From Rhynochetos jubatus (taxonomy: Eukaryota; Chordata; Aves; Eurypygiformes; Rhynochetidae), in contig CM050652.1 in the NCBI GenBank assembly GCA_027574665.1, positions 3,204,589 to 3,268,588 of the forward strand: a DNA stretch of 64,000 bases. The letters run 5' to 3'. Numbering within the stretch: position 1 is the first letter of the stretch; each line of letters begins with the position of its first letter. Shown piece by piece: positions 49,196-60,800 of the stretch. The notes beneath the pieces are model-generated. The model did not search any database. It was not told the origin of the DNA and worked only from the letters and a program-made list of their open reading frames with translations. A program made the translations under genes and the position numbers.

Positions 49196-50786
49196 CAACC
49201 ACCTTTAAGAGTGAAAACATGCACAGAATGAGTTATAGCAAATTCAATTAATACTAACAGTATCTATTAAACATTGCACTCTGGAGCTTTACGGGAGTAC
49301 GCTGCTGCTCGGATATGATCATGACATCATTAACATAATATAAAGAATCAAAAAATCAATAGCTTGCTGAAGCCCAAAATTAAGGCCAAGCAGTGTTATA
49401 CCCTATCTTTAAATACCTGAAATAGCAACCTGTCTCTGTCATGTCAGAGCTATTTGCAGATGTAACGTGTCTCAGAAAGTGGATGGGAATTTGCTGGCCC
49501 GCCTGTCACTCCTGTAGCTGTCCCCTTGGGATGCTTGGCATGAAGGTTAGCTCACTTTTTCCAACAGTGTGGACACAAACAGAGCAGAAAATCTGATCAA
49601 GGTTATATTGGCATAATCCTGGAGGGACTCCAGAGCAGACACAGGGTCACTGCATTGGTAGACAGACAGGCGCTCTCTCTGTAGGATGGAAACGTGGATG
49701 AGGTGTCTTCCCCCATTGACTTGATGTACATTTCTTGGTGTTAATGGAGTGTCTTTTGCCTGTGGTACCAGACTAGGACATTGCAACTCTTCTGCCTGCA
49801 TTGGAAAAAAAGAAATGGAGCCAGGAAAGGCTTTCAGAAAGGCTAGCAGAGCCCCTTGGGCAAGAAGAGACTGGCATGGGACTCAGTGAGTGTAGAAAAC
49901 AAAGGTGGTCAGAGATAGGACTTCTGATTCTGTGGATTTAGGGATTAAATGCCTTGGAAAGAGAAAGGTTGTTTCATATGTGGATAGTCTTGCCCAAGAG
50001 GGAATGGATATAAAGTAGGCATTTAGTGTGTAAGGTAGAATAAGGTTTCTGGCTGGGAGGAGAATGAGTGTCTGAAGTAATCTTCCACTGGGATTAGTGA
50101 GTGCTAAAAATATAGCTGGTTTTATGATAAAGCTTGATAACATTTCTGTACAAGCTGATACGAAGGGGTTGCCTGCAGAAGCACTGAGTGAATCAGACGG
50201 TCCTTTCCACCTCTGTGCTTTGTGCGCAGGAGTGCTGGAGTCCTTTTTCAGCTCTTCTTAGGACTCTGACTGTGACCTGCCATGTCTGTGTATGCACATC
50301 TCCACAGGAGCTGGGTGCTGAGACCCCATTACAACCCAGGGAGATTCTGCTCCCGGTCATACAACCAGTGGAGTCTAAAGAGGGAGACACAGCTCACGCT
50401 TAAGATCATATGAGGCGCGCTTCAATTACTGAAGCATAGGCATTTGGTGGTGGTTTTTTTGTTTTGACCAAGTCTCCCATAGTTCCTGTCTCACAGTTGC
50501 CAACTTGAGGTTGCTGTCTTGGATGCCCTACATGTGGTCAACAGAAGAAAGCCCTTGGGTTAGAGAAGCTGAGTCAGTTCTCTGGGCTCTGCTAACTGTA
50601 CTGAATAAATCCTTGTCTAGGGAGCTCAGGTGTCAGCTCACACACCTAAATTTAAAACCCTCAGTCTACCAGCTTCATCCCATCCCTGCTACCTTTTGAC
50701 CTCAGATATTCCATCTGATATCACAATCCTAATACTCCTTTGGTTTGCCAAGTCTCTCGGTAGAGAGTGGGGCTTTGGGTCATGGC

Positions 50787-50981
50787 ACAGAATCATGGAA
50801 TGGTTTGGGTTGGAAGGGACCTTAAAGACTATCTAGTTCCAACCCTTTGCCATGGGCAGGGACACCCTCCACTAGACCAGGTTGCTCCAAGCCTCATCCA
50901 GCCTGGCCTTGGACACTCCCAGGGATGGGGCATCCACAGCTTCTCTGGGCAACCTGTCCCCACCCTCTCCATGAAGAACAT
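50787..50981 (-). mobile_element. CR1 LINE 3' terminal fragment, reverse orientation
   Basis: On + it starts ACAGAATCATGGAATGG, passes CCATGGGCAGGGACACCC and ends near CACCCTCTCCATGAAGAACA. It lacks the usual AGTGCCTC between CTGTCCC and CACCC, a small internal deletion, and is strongly 5'-truncated. Confidence 0.92.
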
Positions 50982-52239
50982 CAGCTCTTCCACCAGGGAC
51001 AGATAATATGTAGGTGCAAATTGTATTAGAAGCTCATGGTCCTTAGGAAGAAGTGTTGGTTTTTAGGATCGAGGTGGTCAGATTGGGAGACCTTGAGGTG
51101 ACAGCGAAATTCAGTGATGAAACTTAGAGCAACATGACAGAGCATCAGGCTAGAGGGAGGGATGCTCCCTTAGGGCAGATTTAAGAGTGAGAAATGTCTT
51201 GTAACATGTGGTTATCAGTTGGAGAAAGGGTGGCGAACCACATAAATGAGCCCTCCCCATAGATGATATCCATGTAGCCCCTCACACCAAGGACATGTCT
51301 TCAGGGGCAGAGATGACAGGTGACACAGAAACAAGCTGAATGATAGGAGATTTGGTCAACAGATCAACATGTAGCTGTGTTTCTGAGGACAACAAGGAAT
51401 GATCAGAGATTTGCCTGCAAAGTAGAGACAAGGCCGACTCCAATGGGAGGAATCCTGGGGTCATGGTCCCTATAATGTATATTTGTAGTAGTGAATAAAA
51501 CAACTCTACAGAGTGTTGTTAGGCACTGGAAGACAACTACCTATGCTGCTTCTTAGAATATAGTTTGGCTTGAGCCAGCTGTCGCTCCTTCGAACAATTC
51601 CTGGACGTGTTTGGGAATTAAATGGGTCAGGGAGGATTTCCACTAGATGTTTTAGAAGTTAATAGAGTTTAATAGCATGAATGTGATAAGACCATGTCAT
51701 TTGGCCCCAGGATCAGAAAATATTTCCTAGTATTGTTTAATATACTAATGGGATGTTGCCACAGCTCCCAGTTGCAAGGAGACAGTGGGAGGAAAATCCT
51801 GGAAGAAAGACACAAGCTGTTAAGATAACAGGCTAAAAATCAAGGCTTTTATAGAATCATTTCCTCAAATGCAAAACTAGACACAGAGACAGTGTTTCAA
51901 CGCGTAGCTAAGAAAACAGAATAGGAAAAGTTCTTAAGGAATAAGGAAAGCTTTTCAAAGAGCAGGAGCTGACACAGGATGGAACCTGGCTATGGCCAGT
52001 TAAATAGAAATTAGGCAAGAAAGAGCTTTTGAAGGTTGAAACGCATTGTTTAAAAGTGAGGTCATAATATGCCTTTATCCTGGAAATGTGGTTGGATTGG
52101 AGCTTGATAACATTGAGTTAAGAAACAGCAAAAATCAATCCCAAGAAATGCCCCTTTTAATCAGGGCACATGAAAACAGACAATCAGACAAAATTAAATA
52201 TGTACTAGCTCCTGTGCACGTGCTACTAGCTTGCTTTAA
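50982..52239. other. Intronic interval, no recognised gene
   Basis: Purine-rich from about 51740 on, which may be a further decayed part of the LINE relic that follows. I could not match it and make no call. Confidence 0.4.
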
Positions 52240-52732
52240 ATGAAGATGCTAATAGGATACGCAGCCCAAAACCTTGCTGGAAGGAAGGTCATCAGTGGCA
52301 TAAATCACACAGGAACAATAGAGGAGGCAAAAATGGTAAAGAAGGGGCTTTTATGTTAAAGAAAATGTAAAATCAAAGAAAGAAAATAGGGTCAATCTGT
52401 GCACAAGTGACAAGGCATCCTTAGGGAAGGGAATGGTGTTATGGCTGGTTTATTGACCACTTGAAGATGGTGAAAGTGACTGTGACATGCTGAGAGAAAG
52501 TCAAAAGGTTGGGAGGGCAGAGAATGCGGTAGTGAAAGACTTAAAGTGGCCTCGTATGCACCAAGCAAATGTCACAACACTCGGAGCTCATAACCATAAA
52601 CCCACTATTAGAGAAATGTCTGGATTTCCTCTGAGGATTTACTTGCAGGACGTGCTGCAGGGCACAGCTATCGAGGCATTGCTCTGTAAGAGTGACCACA
52701 TGGTACTCAAATTCAGTGTCCTGTAGGAGCAC

Positions 52733-52754
52733 AATAAAATAAATAAATAAAAAT
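52733..52754 (+). repeat. AAAT-type simple repeat
   Basis: AATAAAATAAATAAATAAAA, located just after the endonuclease-like segment of the LINE relic, probably expanded secondarily. Confidence 0.8.
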
Positions 52755-53340
52755 TACAGCATAGTTCAACTTCAAAGTGGAAACAGCATAAAAGTGAGGA
52801 AGTTTGTTAAAAGGAGCAGCCACAAGGATAAAGTATGCTGGAGACTGCATAAAGGCATCATATGAGCGGCTTATTGTGAAGTTATATGACCTATGAAAAA
52901 AGACCTGAAAGACCAAAAGCAGATGAAAATAAAATTCTAAAATGCCTGCTTAAACAACAAGGTAAAGAGACACGATTCAAAACTGGAGGCTGTACTCAAA
53001 GGAAAAAAAATAATAAAAAGATCACTAACTCTACTGTGTGAATTGCAAAACAATCGTAAGGCGGCCCACTGCGGAAACACATTTCTAACCTCAAAAAAAT
53101 GAATGATTAAAATTTAACAAGGTTCCCCCGGAAGTTTACTTTATAAAGGACACGAGCTGTCTGAAGTGTCTACCACTAAAGGCTTAGTCAAAATACTTTT
53201 AGAGCATAAAGGTGATGTTCACTGAAAAATCCATAAGAGAAACTCTGATATGAAATTCCCACATTATTGGATCTGTTGTACACCTCATTGCATGTATTGG
53301 CTATGATACTGGAGGGATGGAAGGTGGAAAATATATCAGC

Positions 53341-53354
53341 TTTTTTTTTTTTTT
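53341..53354 (+). repeat. T14 homopolymer
   Basis: Fourteen T residues within the ancient LINE, about 50 bases before the nested minus-strand CR1. CR1 does not end in poly-A, so this tract is probably unrelated to that insertion. Confidence 0.8.
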
Positions 53355-53404
53355 AACTTGGACTCATGGAGGGTCCAGGAACCGTAATCCAGAAATCTGA
53401 CTTA

Positions 53405-53680
53405 TCATAGAATCACAGCATGGTTTGGGTTGGAAGGGACCTTAAAGCCCATCTAGTTCCACCCCTCCTGCCATGGGCAGGGACACCCTCCACTAGACCA
53501 GGTTGCTCCAAGCCTCATCCAGCCTGGCCTTGGACACTCCCAGGGATGGGGCATCCACAGCTTCTCTGGGCAACCTGTGCCAGTGCCTCCCCACCCTCTC
53601 TGGGAAGAATTTCTTCCTAATATCTAATCTAAATCTCCCCACTTGTAATTTAAACCCATTACTCCTTGTCCTGTCCGTTC
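53405..53680 (-). mobile_element. CR1 LINE 3' end nested in the ancient LINE, reverse orientation
   Basis: On + it runs from TCATAGAATCACAGCATGG through CCAGGGATGGGGCATCC to CCCATTACTCCTTGTCCTGT. Its low divergence from other CR1 copies and its position between parts of the older LINE show it arrived later. Confidence 0.93.
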
Positions 53681-54130
53681 TTTTACATGTCAGTTTGGTT
53701 GATCCACAACTAAGAACAGATTGAAAAAAAAGCATATGAGAAGCTTGGGGAGGGGGTGGGTGTCACAAGTCAATTATTGTTCTTTAAATAAATCAAAGTC
53801 CATGTGATATGGATGATGTGGTTAATACAGAGGAATTAATACTTTTCCCACACGAAGAATTTAAACTATGCTGTCATGGGACAGGAAGAAGGGTCTTCTG
53901 ATAGATTAGGAACCAGTTCAAAGATGGGAAGTAAAGATTAGGCAGAAAGGGTTATGATGGAGGGAAGGAATACCCAAGGGGGAATCCCATGGGAATCTCT
54001 GCTGAGGGTGTTTGTTATATTTATAAATGAGCTAAAAAGCAGAACAGGTAACGGGCGACAGAGGGTTTTTCAGGGTTGTGAGGAGTAAAAAAGTCTGGAA
54101 GGAGTTGTAGAAGGAATATCCACACTGTCA

Positions 54131-54335
54131 GAGTACCTGAAGGGGGTCTACAAGGAAGCTGGGGGGACACTTTTTACAAGGGGCTGTAGTGACAGGACAA
54201 GGGGTAATGGGTTTAAATTGAAAGCATGGAGATTTGGATTAGGTATCAGGAAGAAATTCTTCCTGGAGGGGGCGGTGAGGCACTGGGACAGGTTGCCCAG
54301 AGAAGCTGTGGATGCCCCATATGATTCTATGATAA
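54131..54335 (+). mobile_element. CR1 LINE 3' end nested in the ancient LINE, internally deleted
   Basis: Reads GAGTACCTGAAGGGGGTC, GACAGGACAAGGGGTAATGG and AGAAGCTGTGGATGCCCC, then jumps at about 54319 directly to the tail ATGATTCTATGAT. The last roughly 110 bases before the tail (from CATCCCTGGAAGTG to CCAACCCAAACC) are missing while the terminal octamers remain. Confidence 0.9.
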
Positions 54336-55080
54336 TAAAATAGCAAGTGTAGCTCAGTGCCGATGCGTGCTGGTTTAAATAGCTGAGGTAGCAGATAGCT
54401 GTACCTTGAGGTGTTCAGTGGCCAGCTGTAGGGAAGGAGGTGGTGAAGTCAGCCTGGGTAATTCCCCACAACCCTCAAACAATGCGCATAATGCGAGGCA
54501 TGTTTTGGAAATGAATGGAGAACACAACAGAGAGTATCATTACGTGGCGATCCGCGGTGCTCTCCCAGGCTGCCTACAGTGGGCACTTTTGATCATGTCA
54601 AGTCAGAATGAGTGTAGTCGGACCGGGAAGGCAGTGGGAAGTGTGGGAAGCAGGAACACAGGTTTCTAATGATCTTTATACAAGGAGAGATTGTATGACT
54701 TGGCAATTTTCATCTTAAAAGAGAGATGACTGAGGGGGCTATAATACACCCAGACAATCATGAGTGTAATGAAGAAAGAGAATAGGGGATGATTACTCAC
54801 CATTTCTCATAACACAAGATCCAGGGAACTTTATATGAGATTATCAAGTGGAATATTAAAACAAACAGAAGAAAGGACATTTTCATATAATGTATCATTC
54901 ATCTGTGCAACATTGTGAAGCACATTACAGGGCCCAGAAATACAACTGACTGGAAAGCAATTAGACAAATTAATGAAAGACAGATCTGTTGAGAGCTGTT
55001 CAATACAATGACATCACTGGAGGCTCCAGGTCAGACAGTCCCCATGTCACTGATGGCTGGAAGCTGGGAGTTTCAACCGT

Positions 55081-58000
55081 GAGGAGTTTCACTCTATAAT
55101 CTGTGTTATTATTTTTTCCACCTGAGTATCTGCTACTGGAGTCAGAGAAGGAATGCCTATATGTATGTCTGGGCTGAGTTGTTGCAGCCGCTTCTATGTG
55201 CTTGCATTTTCAAGCACCTCTCAAGCATCAGTTTGCACGTCTCTTGAATAGACCCCACCCTGATCTGTGGCCTTACCAGCACGACACTGAGTACAGTGCA
55301 GTTGATGTAGATGGGTATCTTAGCCATGCCCGTCCAGCCAGGATGTGTCTGGAAGCCCTTTGCAGACATGGAGTCACTAAACTGCTCCTCACCCTGCACA
55401 GCGTGCCTTGCAGTTGGCTTTGGCTCTGGTGTTGGCACGGTTGGCTGGTTGGGCTCTTTGGCATGGTCTCAGAGCAAGACAATGTTTGGCAGTTGCCCCG
55501 TGCTGCCTGGAGCTGGGGCTTCTCTTCCATTCAGCCACCCTGTGGTCCTGCTCGGAAAGTCCATCTCCCTCTCACCAGCTGTGGCTTTTGTTGGACAGCA
55601 GTCCAGCGCCAGGCTGCATTGTGTTTGATTAGCTCAGTACCTGCATGAAGGGGAAGCCAAGACCGTTGCAGAAGCCTTTCAGCAGCAACAGCGGGGAGTC
55701 CAAATACCCATTAAAATGTGTGCTCAGCTCATCTCGAGTCAGTCATTTTTGCTGTCTCCCTCGTCTGGTCCTTTGTTTTCTTGCCTTTGATTGCGGCTGA
55801 TGAAGTTTGTATCAATGTTGTCATGGTGAGTCTGTTATGCAGTGGTCTTTTCCTTGGGGACCAGGCGTCAGGATCCTGGTTTCGGTTTAAAACTCTGCCA
55901 CTGAGCCACAATGGGCAAGGGATCTTTCTCCCGTGGACCCCAGGTTCTCCATTTTGAAAAAAGGTGACTCCAAAATTATACTTCCCTTACGCATACAGGG
56001 GGGATGCGTGCTGGATTTATTGATTTCCTCTGGATGTGTGATGGGTGATGTTTTAAGGATGGATTTTGAACGACAGCTTTATCCGCTCATCTAAACGATT
56101 CCAGCGTGCGGTATGTCAATGTCACGGGCACAAGCTGGTCTAAAATCCAACCTGCCAGTCATTGTGACAAGGTCGTGAGAGATAGGAAGGTGGAGAAATC
56201 CCTGAGCTACAGCCAGTCTTTGGGGAATTACTGAATGGATCCTTCTGGACCTGAGACATACTTCCTCCTAGATTTGAGAGCTGTCTGAATGGGGATGTTA
56301 GTGTGTCTTACCTTGTCATGTGCCTATTGTGAGCTCTGGGATGGATAGAATGGTTGGGTTAGTGGGCATCCACTCTAATTGGACTGGGAACAGAGGAAGA
56401 GCTATTTTAACAAGAGGAGTTTCTTGAGCCAAAGAGGGATCTGTCTTGCTGCCGCTGCTGCTGGCTCCTCTTTCACAGCTACCTCCAGACATCGACTTCT
56501 TGGTACTGAGGATCCCCTTTCTTTGCGTGTGATAATTGCTAATGATCTGAATGTGAAAGTAAGGAAAGAAATCTATGAAGTAAACACAAACTGAGATTGA
56601 GCTGTGTCGAAGGGATGGAGGAAAGCTGGAAGAAAAAAACCCAACCCACCCTGGTAGCAGGATAGAAATAGGCACTGACTGCCTGCATCTCCCAGCACCC
56701 TGCAGTCCCTCTGACTGGTAGCACGGACCTTCATCCTGTATTACAAGTGAAGCTCCCTGGCTGCAGTGTGTTTCTCAGGATGCACCACAATAATTCCTCC
56801 AAAGGAGATTTTATTTATCTTTGAAGCACTCTGACTCTCTCTCCCCTGCCTCCACCCTGGTCTGTATATGTGTCATCGCAAACTGGCCCTATCATTCACC
56901 TGACGTAAGACTTCTACTCTGAATTTTGCAGCATGTGTGTCTTGTGCCTGGGGAAGGAACTAGGGCTGCCTGTGTCTGGCTGATTATAAGAGTTCATCTG
57001 TTTCTTCCTTTGCAAGGCCATGGACAGGAATCCCTAATACTTCCCTTTAAACATCAGTGTATCCATGAAATCAGAAGGAACAGTTCAAGGTTATTACAAA
57101 AACACTAGAAATACAACTTGTATTTCAGGGGCTGTTTGCAGACCAGAGAGTAGGATATTGCTGGGCGGGAATAGGGATTTGCTCTCTCACAAACCACTGG
57201 TCCAACTGATGCTTCTTTAGAGCAACACCAACAAATCACGACACGGGTGCTGCGCATACTTTAATTAGATATTGAATCACTGACTAGAATTGAGGCCTCC
57301 ACATATATCTGAGGTCAGCGTCCCCCACCCGGTGTGCCTGAGCTGGCTGCTTCAGTGAAGGCAGAAGGTCTGTACCTGCCCGTGACCTTCTTCTAATTAT
57401 TTGGAATCCATATTATGGACCTTTCTGCACAAGGCAGCCAATGCCAGGTGTTCAAATTAATAAGCTGAACCAGGTTTTCCGATCAGCGCTCTGGGCTCTT
57501 TGCCATTTCTTTCTCTCGACATCTGATAACATAACCCAGGGCTTTGGTCAAAGGTATTCTGCATGTATGCTATTGATAGCACTTTGGAAGTGTTTTGGTT
57601 TTTGTTTTCCTGCAGAGAAAGAAAAAAAGGATGGGGAAAACTGATAAGGTCAGGGGAAAAAACTAATAGGAAATTTGGTGTTTGGGGAAGATGGTTTCTA
57701 AAGTTGATGGCAAGCATGCACTGGAGTTCAAGATCTAACTTGCAGTAATGCTGGTAACTTGTAGTTCTAGTAAACTCAAAATAGGAGAAGATACAGTGCT
57801 ACCAAGATTTTAATCCATAGTGGGACCCATGGGATGAGCAAGAACAACTCCCCAGCTACTAGCCATTTGGCCATGAATCTGATTGAAGTCCTACTTAAAA
57901 GTGCACTGTGCATGCAGGAACATGTCATAATTATGGCCAAAGTAGCTAAATCCACATACTGCAGGTAAAGCAGGTTATTGGAGAGAGGATCAGTGTGGTA

Positions 58001-58440
58001 CAGGGATTCTGCAGTGTGGCTCATTGGAAGTGAACTGGCAAGAACCTGTCACCTGAGACTGCCATCAGGGAAATCCCTGACATGGAGATTTATTTGCTTG
58101 TGGAGTACTTTTTCTAATAGAAGAGGCAGAAACACATCAATAAGGCAGGTATGAGAGGACTGGGAAACAGACATGGAAGATGCTTGAAAAATATACACAG
58201 AATGGAGGAAGTGACTTGGGACATATGTCCCAATTCCAGATTTTCTGGTTGAATGAGTAAGAGGTGCCCATGGTGGTAGAGCTGTCTCCTACAGCCAAAA
58301 CTTGTGGGCTGGACCTGTTGTGCCACTGATTTGCTGGTTTTATGGGGAGAGATAGTGGCTGTGTTCGCTGGGGTTGGAAGGGCTCTGGTGCCTTCAGCAG
58401 TGGTTTTTGGAATGGCTTGGCCACCTCCTCCCCCCAGTGG
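55081..58440. other. Intronic interval, no recognised gene
   Basis: Contains a MIR-like stretch at about 55865-55965. The frame 55196-55648 (+, 150 codons) has no domain and no splice support. Confidence 0.45.
55865..55965 (+). repeat. Possible MIR-like SINE remnant
   Basis: AACTCTGCCACTGAGCCACA, ATGGGCAAGGGATC and CCAGGTTCTCCATTTTGAAA follow the order of MIR blocks (CTCTGCCACT..., GGGCAAG, CAGTTTCC...TGTAAAATG). Diverged, so moderate to low confidence. Confidence 0.4.
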
Positions 58441-58518
58441 AAGGTCCCAGTTGCTCTCACCCTGCAGAGTCCCCCCCAGGGACCTTCCTTCCTCACCTTC
58501 TTCAGCAGAGGCTTGTTT
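58441..58518 (+). repeat. Diverged direct repeat, copy A
   Basis: Starts AAGGTCCCAGTTGCTCTCAC, contains CTGCAGAG and CCTTCCTTCCTCA and ends GAGGCTTGTTTC. Copy B starts at 58941 with roughly four-fifths identity and small gaps. The repeat is not CR1 and is unidentified. Confidence 0.75.
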
Positions 58519-58558
58519 CAGTGCTGTGGGTTGAAGATTTACTCACTTCTCTCTAAAA

Positions 58559-58570
58559 GATAGATAGATA
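58559..58570 (+). repeat. Short GATA repeat
   Basis: Three tandem GATA units, GATAGATAGATA, too short to be notable except as a simple-sequence landmark between the two direct repeats. Confidence 0.7.
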
Positions 58571-58940
58571 CCTGTGTATAAATTGTGCGCCTACATATGC
58601 AAACCTTACATATTAACTGTATTCAAGTGCTATGACAACTCTTACCCACATGCTTTGGCGCAAACAGGAGCTCGATGGATGATACCTTCTTCATACTGAT
58701 CTCCGTCTCATGCACCCATGGCGTAGCTGGAGTCGCAGCCTCTTTATGGCTGTTGGCTCTCAGTTCAGTTGTTCTTGCTCCTTCGTGCTCACAGCACCCT
58801 CCTCATATACCCTTATTCTCCACTGCACAGCAATTTTTTTTTATTTAGGGCAGGGGACAATGACAAAAATAATATTCATCCCCTTCTTAAGAAGGTAATA
58901 GTTGGTTAATGTCTCTAAATTTCATGGAGACCTCCAGGGA

Positions 58941-59021
58941 AAGGTCCCAGTTGTCCTCACTCTGCAGAGACCCCCATGGGGGGGGGCTTTCCTTCCTCAT
59001 CCTCTTCAACAAGGGCTTGTT
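58941..59021 (+). repeat. Diverged direct repeat, copy B
   Basis: Starts AAGGTCCCAGTTGTCCTCAC, contains CTGCAGAG, a G-run at 58978-58986 and CTTTCCTTCCTCATC, and ends AAGGGCTTGTTTC. Matches copy A about 500 bases upstream in the same orientation. Confidence 0.75.
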
Positions 59022-59181
59022 TCTTATATCCAACAGCCTCTTTTTTGATCACTCTGACTGCTGCAAATGTGTTAAAAAGAGCAACCACAAAGATGACAGC
59101 CTTTCTTCTCGAGTTGAGAGAGGGGAAAGGTTCCCAGTTCCAGATAAAAGGCAGGCAGGGAATGAACCAGATCGTCTGCCT

Positions 59182-59212
59182 GTCTATCTATCCATCCATC
59201 CATCCATCCATC
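59182..59212 (+). repeat. ATCC/ATCT tetranucleotide microsatellite
   Basis: GTCTATCTATCC followed by five CATC units. The Ile/His/Pro/Ser-rich open frame across it is an artefact. Confidence 0.85.
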
Positions 59213-60734
59213 ACATGGGTGTGTAATAATCCTTGCTGTAGAAGACACGTATCTCAAGGTATCTCTTCAGTCCTTTCCATCAGATTAGAAATTTATTCAG
59301 GACTGAGGGAGAGTTATTGGTGAGCTTGCTGTTGTGTGGATGCTCTAATAGATTTTTTATTGCGCTTTCCGTACAGAGATTGCAAAACCCCAGCCATCCT
59401 AACGCTGCATTTACTTCATCAATTCCTGTGACTGCTAATGCTGACTCTATACTGTTTGGCAGCCTCCATTAAGAATGGTTTGCCCCATGATATTAACAGG
59501 CAGTGAAGCTTTGTGCTGATGGATAAAGCGCAGTGTAAAACCTGATTGGAATCAATCAGAGTAATTGTCTGGATGTGTGGTGGTTAATAGGAAATGTCCT
59601 GCATATTATTGGCTGTTTTATATAGCAAACGGATTAGCTTTCTGCTGCCTTTTGTGGCTCACATCCTCTCCTGAGCGGCTGGGGGAGGTGATGGATCTGC
59701 TGGGAGGCTCAGGAGACACCGTGCTGGCATTGCATCCTGCATCAGTCTAGGAGACACCGAGCTTGGAGAAGAGCCCTGTATTTTATATTTGCCTCAGTGG
59801 CTATTCTGCATTTATGTCCATTGCTAACATTTGGGCAAAGGGCAACTGTCAGCCTGCTTCATGACCGATGCTAAGCCCAGGCCAGGACTTTGGGAAGCAA
59901 TGTGCAGCAGGGACCAGGAGCAAGACTGAAGCAGAAGACCTTTGAGTCTGGTGTGTATGTTGGAAACTCCCACATCGGCAATTAAACACAGTCAAATCCA
60001 CTCAGGTCAGCCTGATGTCCCCACAGCTGACCTACATGCCAGCCTGTGTTTGGAAGAAAGTCTGAAGAGAGATGCACCAAGAGCCCATCAAGCCTCAGCA
60101 TCCGAGTGCCGGTCCCAGCTCACATGCAGCAGCAGCCTGGGCAGACAGAATGTGAGCAAGCCCATACACAGCACAATCTGATTCAGCCAGGGATCAGAAC
60201 AACCCACCCTGAAACAGGCTTCACAGTCAATAGCAAGGCACTGTGAGATGCTACTCACACCCCAGGAGGACCTAGACAGCATCTGTCTGGGCAGACACTC
60301 TCATCAGTCAGACTAGAGCAGAGGTGAAACCACTGTGGTTGCAGAAAGCAAGTGGATCATAGCACCTGGTGTATCTACACATAAACTAGGAGCAGCCTTG
60401 TTTTCCAGCATCCTCTTCTTCTGGGAGAGGCTTAAAGCACATAAAGGTCACGGCTTCCTCATCAAAGCACCTGGCAGCTGTAGGTGCATCCTCTGCTTAG
60501 CAGAAGGAGGGCAACGTACCCCAAATGCTACTGAGGGTGTGCTTGGAGAGGGTCAGCGACTCGGCAAGCAGTTGGCTTGCTCAGGGCAGTTCTTCCTGGG
60601 CAGCCCCTGGTTGCTGAGGACTGTCAGCTTTCTCCCAAGGACTGGGCTTTTTTCCCTCTGTTTTGGTGCATTTATTGTTAGTAAGGATAATAAATCCCCA
60701 CATAGCACAGGGAAATATTGCTTGTATTTCACGA

Positions 60735-60800
60735 GTAAGGGACTTACTCTTGCCCAAGGTCACTAGTAGTGCCTTTAATTTAAATTCAGCGCTAGAAAAT
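60735..60800 (-). repeat. Possible MIR-like SINE remnant, reverse orientation
   Basis: GACTTACTCTTGCCCAAGGT followed by CACTAGTAGTGCC resembles the antisense MIR segment GACTTGCCCAAGGTCACACAG. Short match. Confidence 0.35.

Larger units (their letters stand above)
44256..50786. other. Intronic interval, no recognised gene
   Basis: About 6.5 kb with a G17 run at 45029-45045 and an AAAC-type repeat at 49162-49195. A stretch at 46727-46747 (TTTTGGACAAGTTACTTAG) is faintly MIR-like. No exon is recognised. Confidence 0.45.
52240..55080 (+). mobile_element. Ancient LINE relic (CR1/L3-like) with nested CR1 insertions
   Basis: Three landmarks appear in LINE order. Near 52690-52730 the residues CKSDHMVLKFSVL resemble the end of an AP-type endonuclease with its SDH catalytic motif. 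At 53972-54035 residues TQGG then LLRVFVIFINELKS match the RT block PQGS..GPLLF.IFINDL. From about 54670 the sequence resembles the old CR1/L3 3' UTR, including ATCACTGGAGGCTCCAGGTC and GATGGCTGGAAGCTGGGA near 55010-55070. Stops and frameshifts throughout. Two younger CR1 pieces lie within it (53405-53680 and 54131-54335). Boundaries are approximate. Confidence 0.6.

Noticed and set aside
55196..55648. 150-codon open frame on the plus strand
   Set aside because: Trp/Leu/Ser-rich composition without homology; overlaps open frames in two other phases, typical of GC-rich non-coding DNA.
59182..59212. Regular short repeats that could suggest a CRISPR-like array
   Set aside because: A plain tetranucleotide microsatellite without spacers, in a vertebrate genome.
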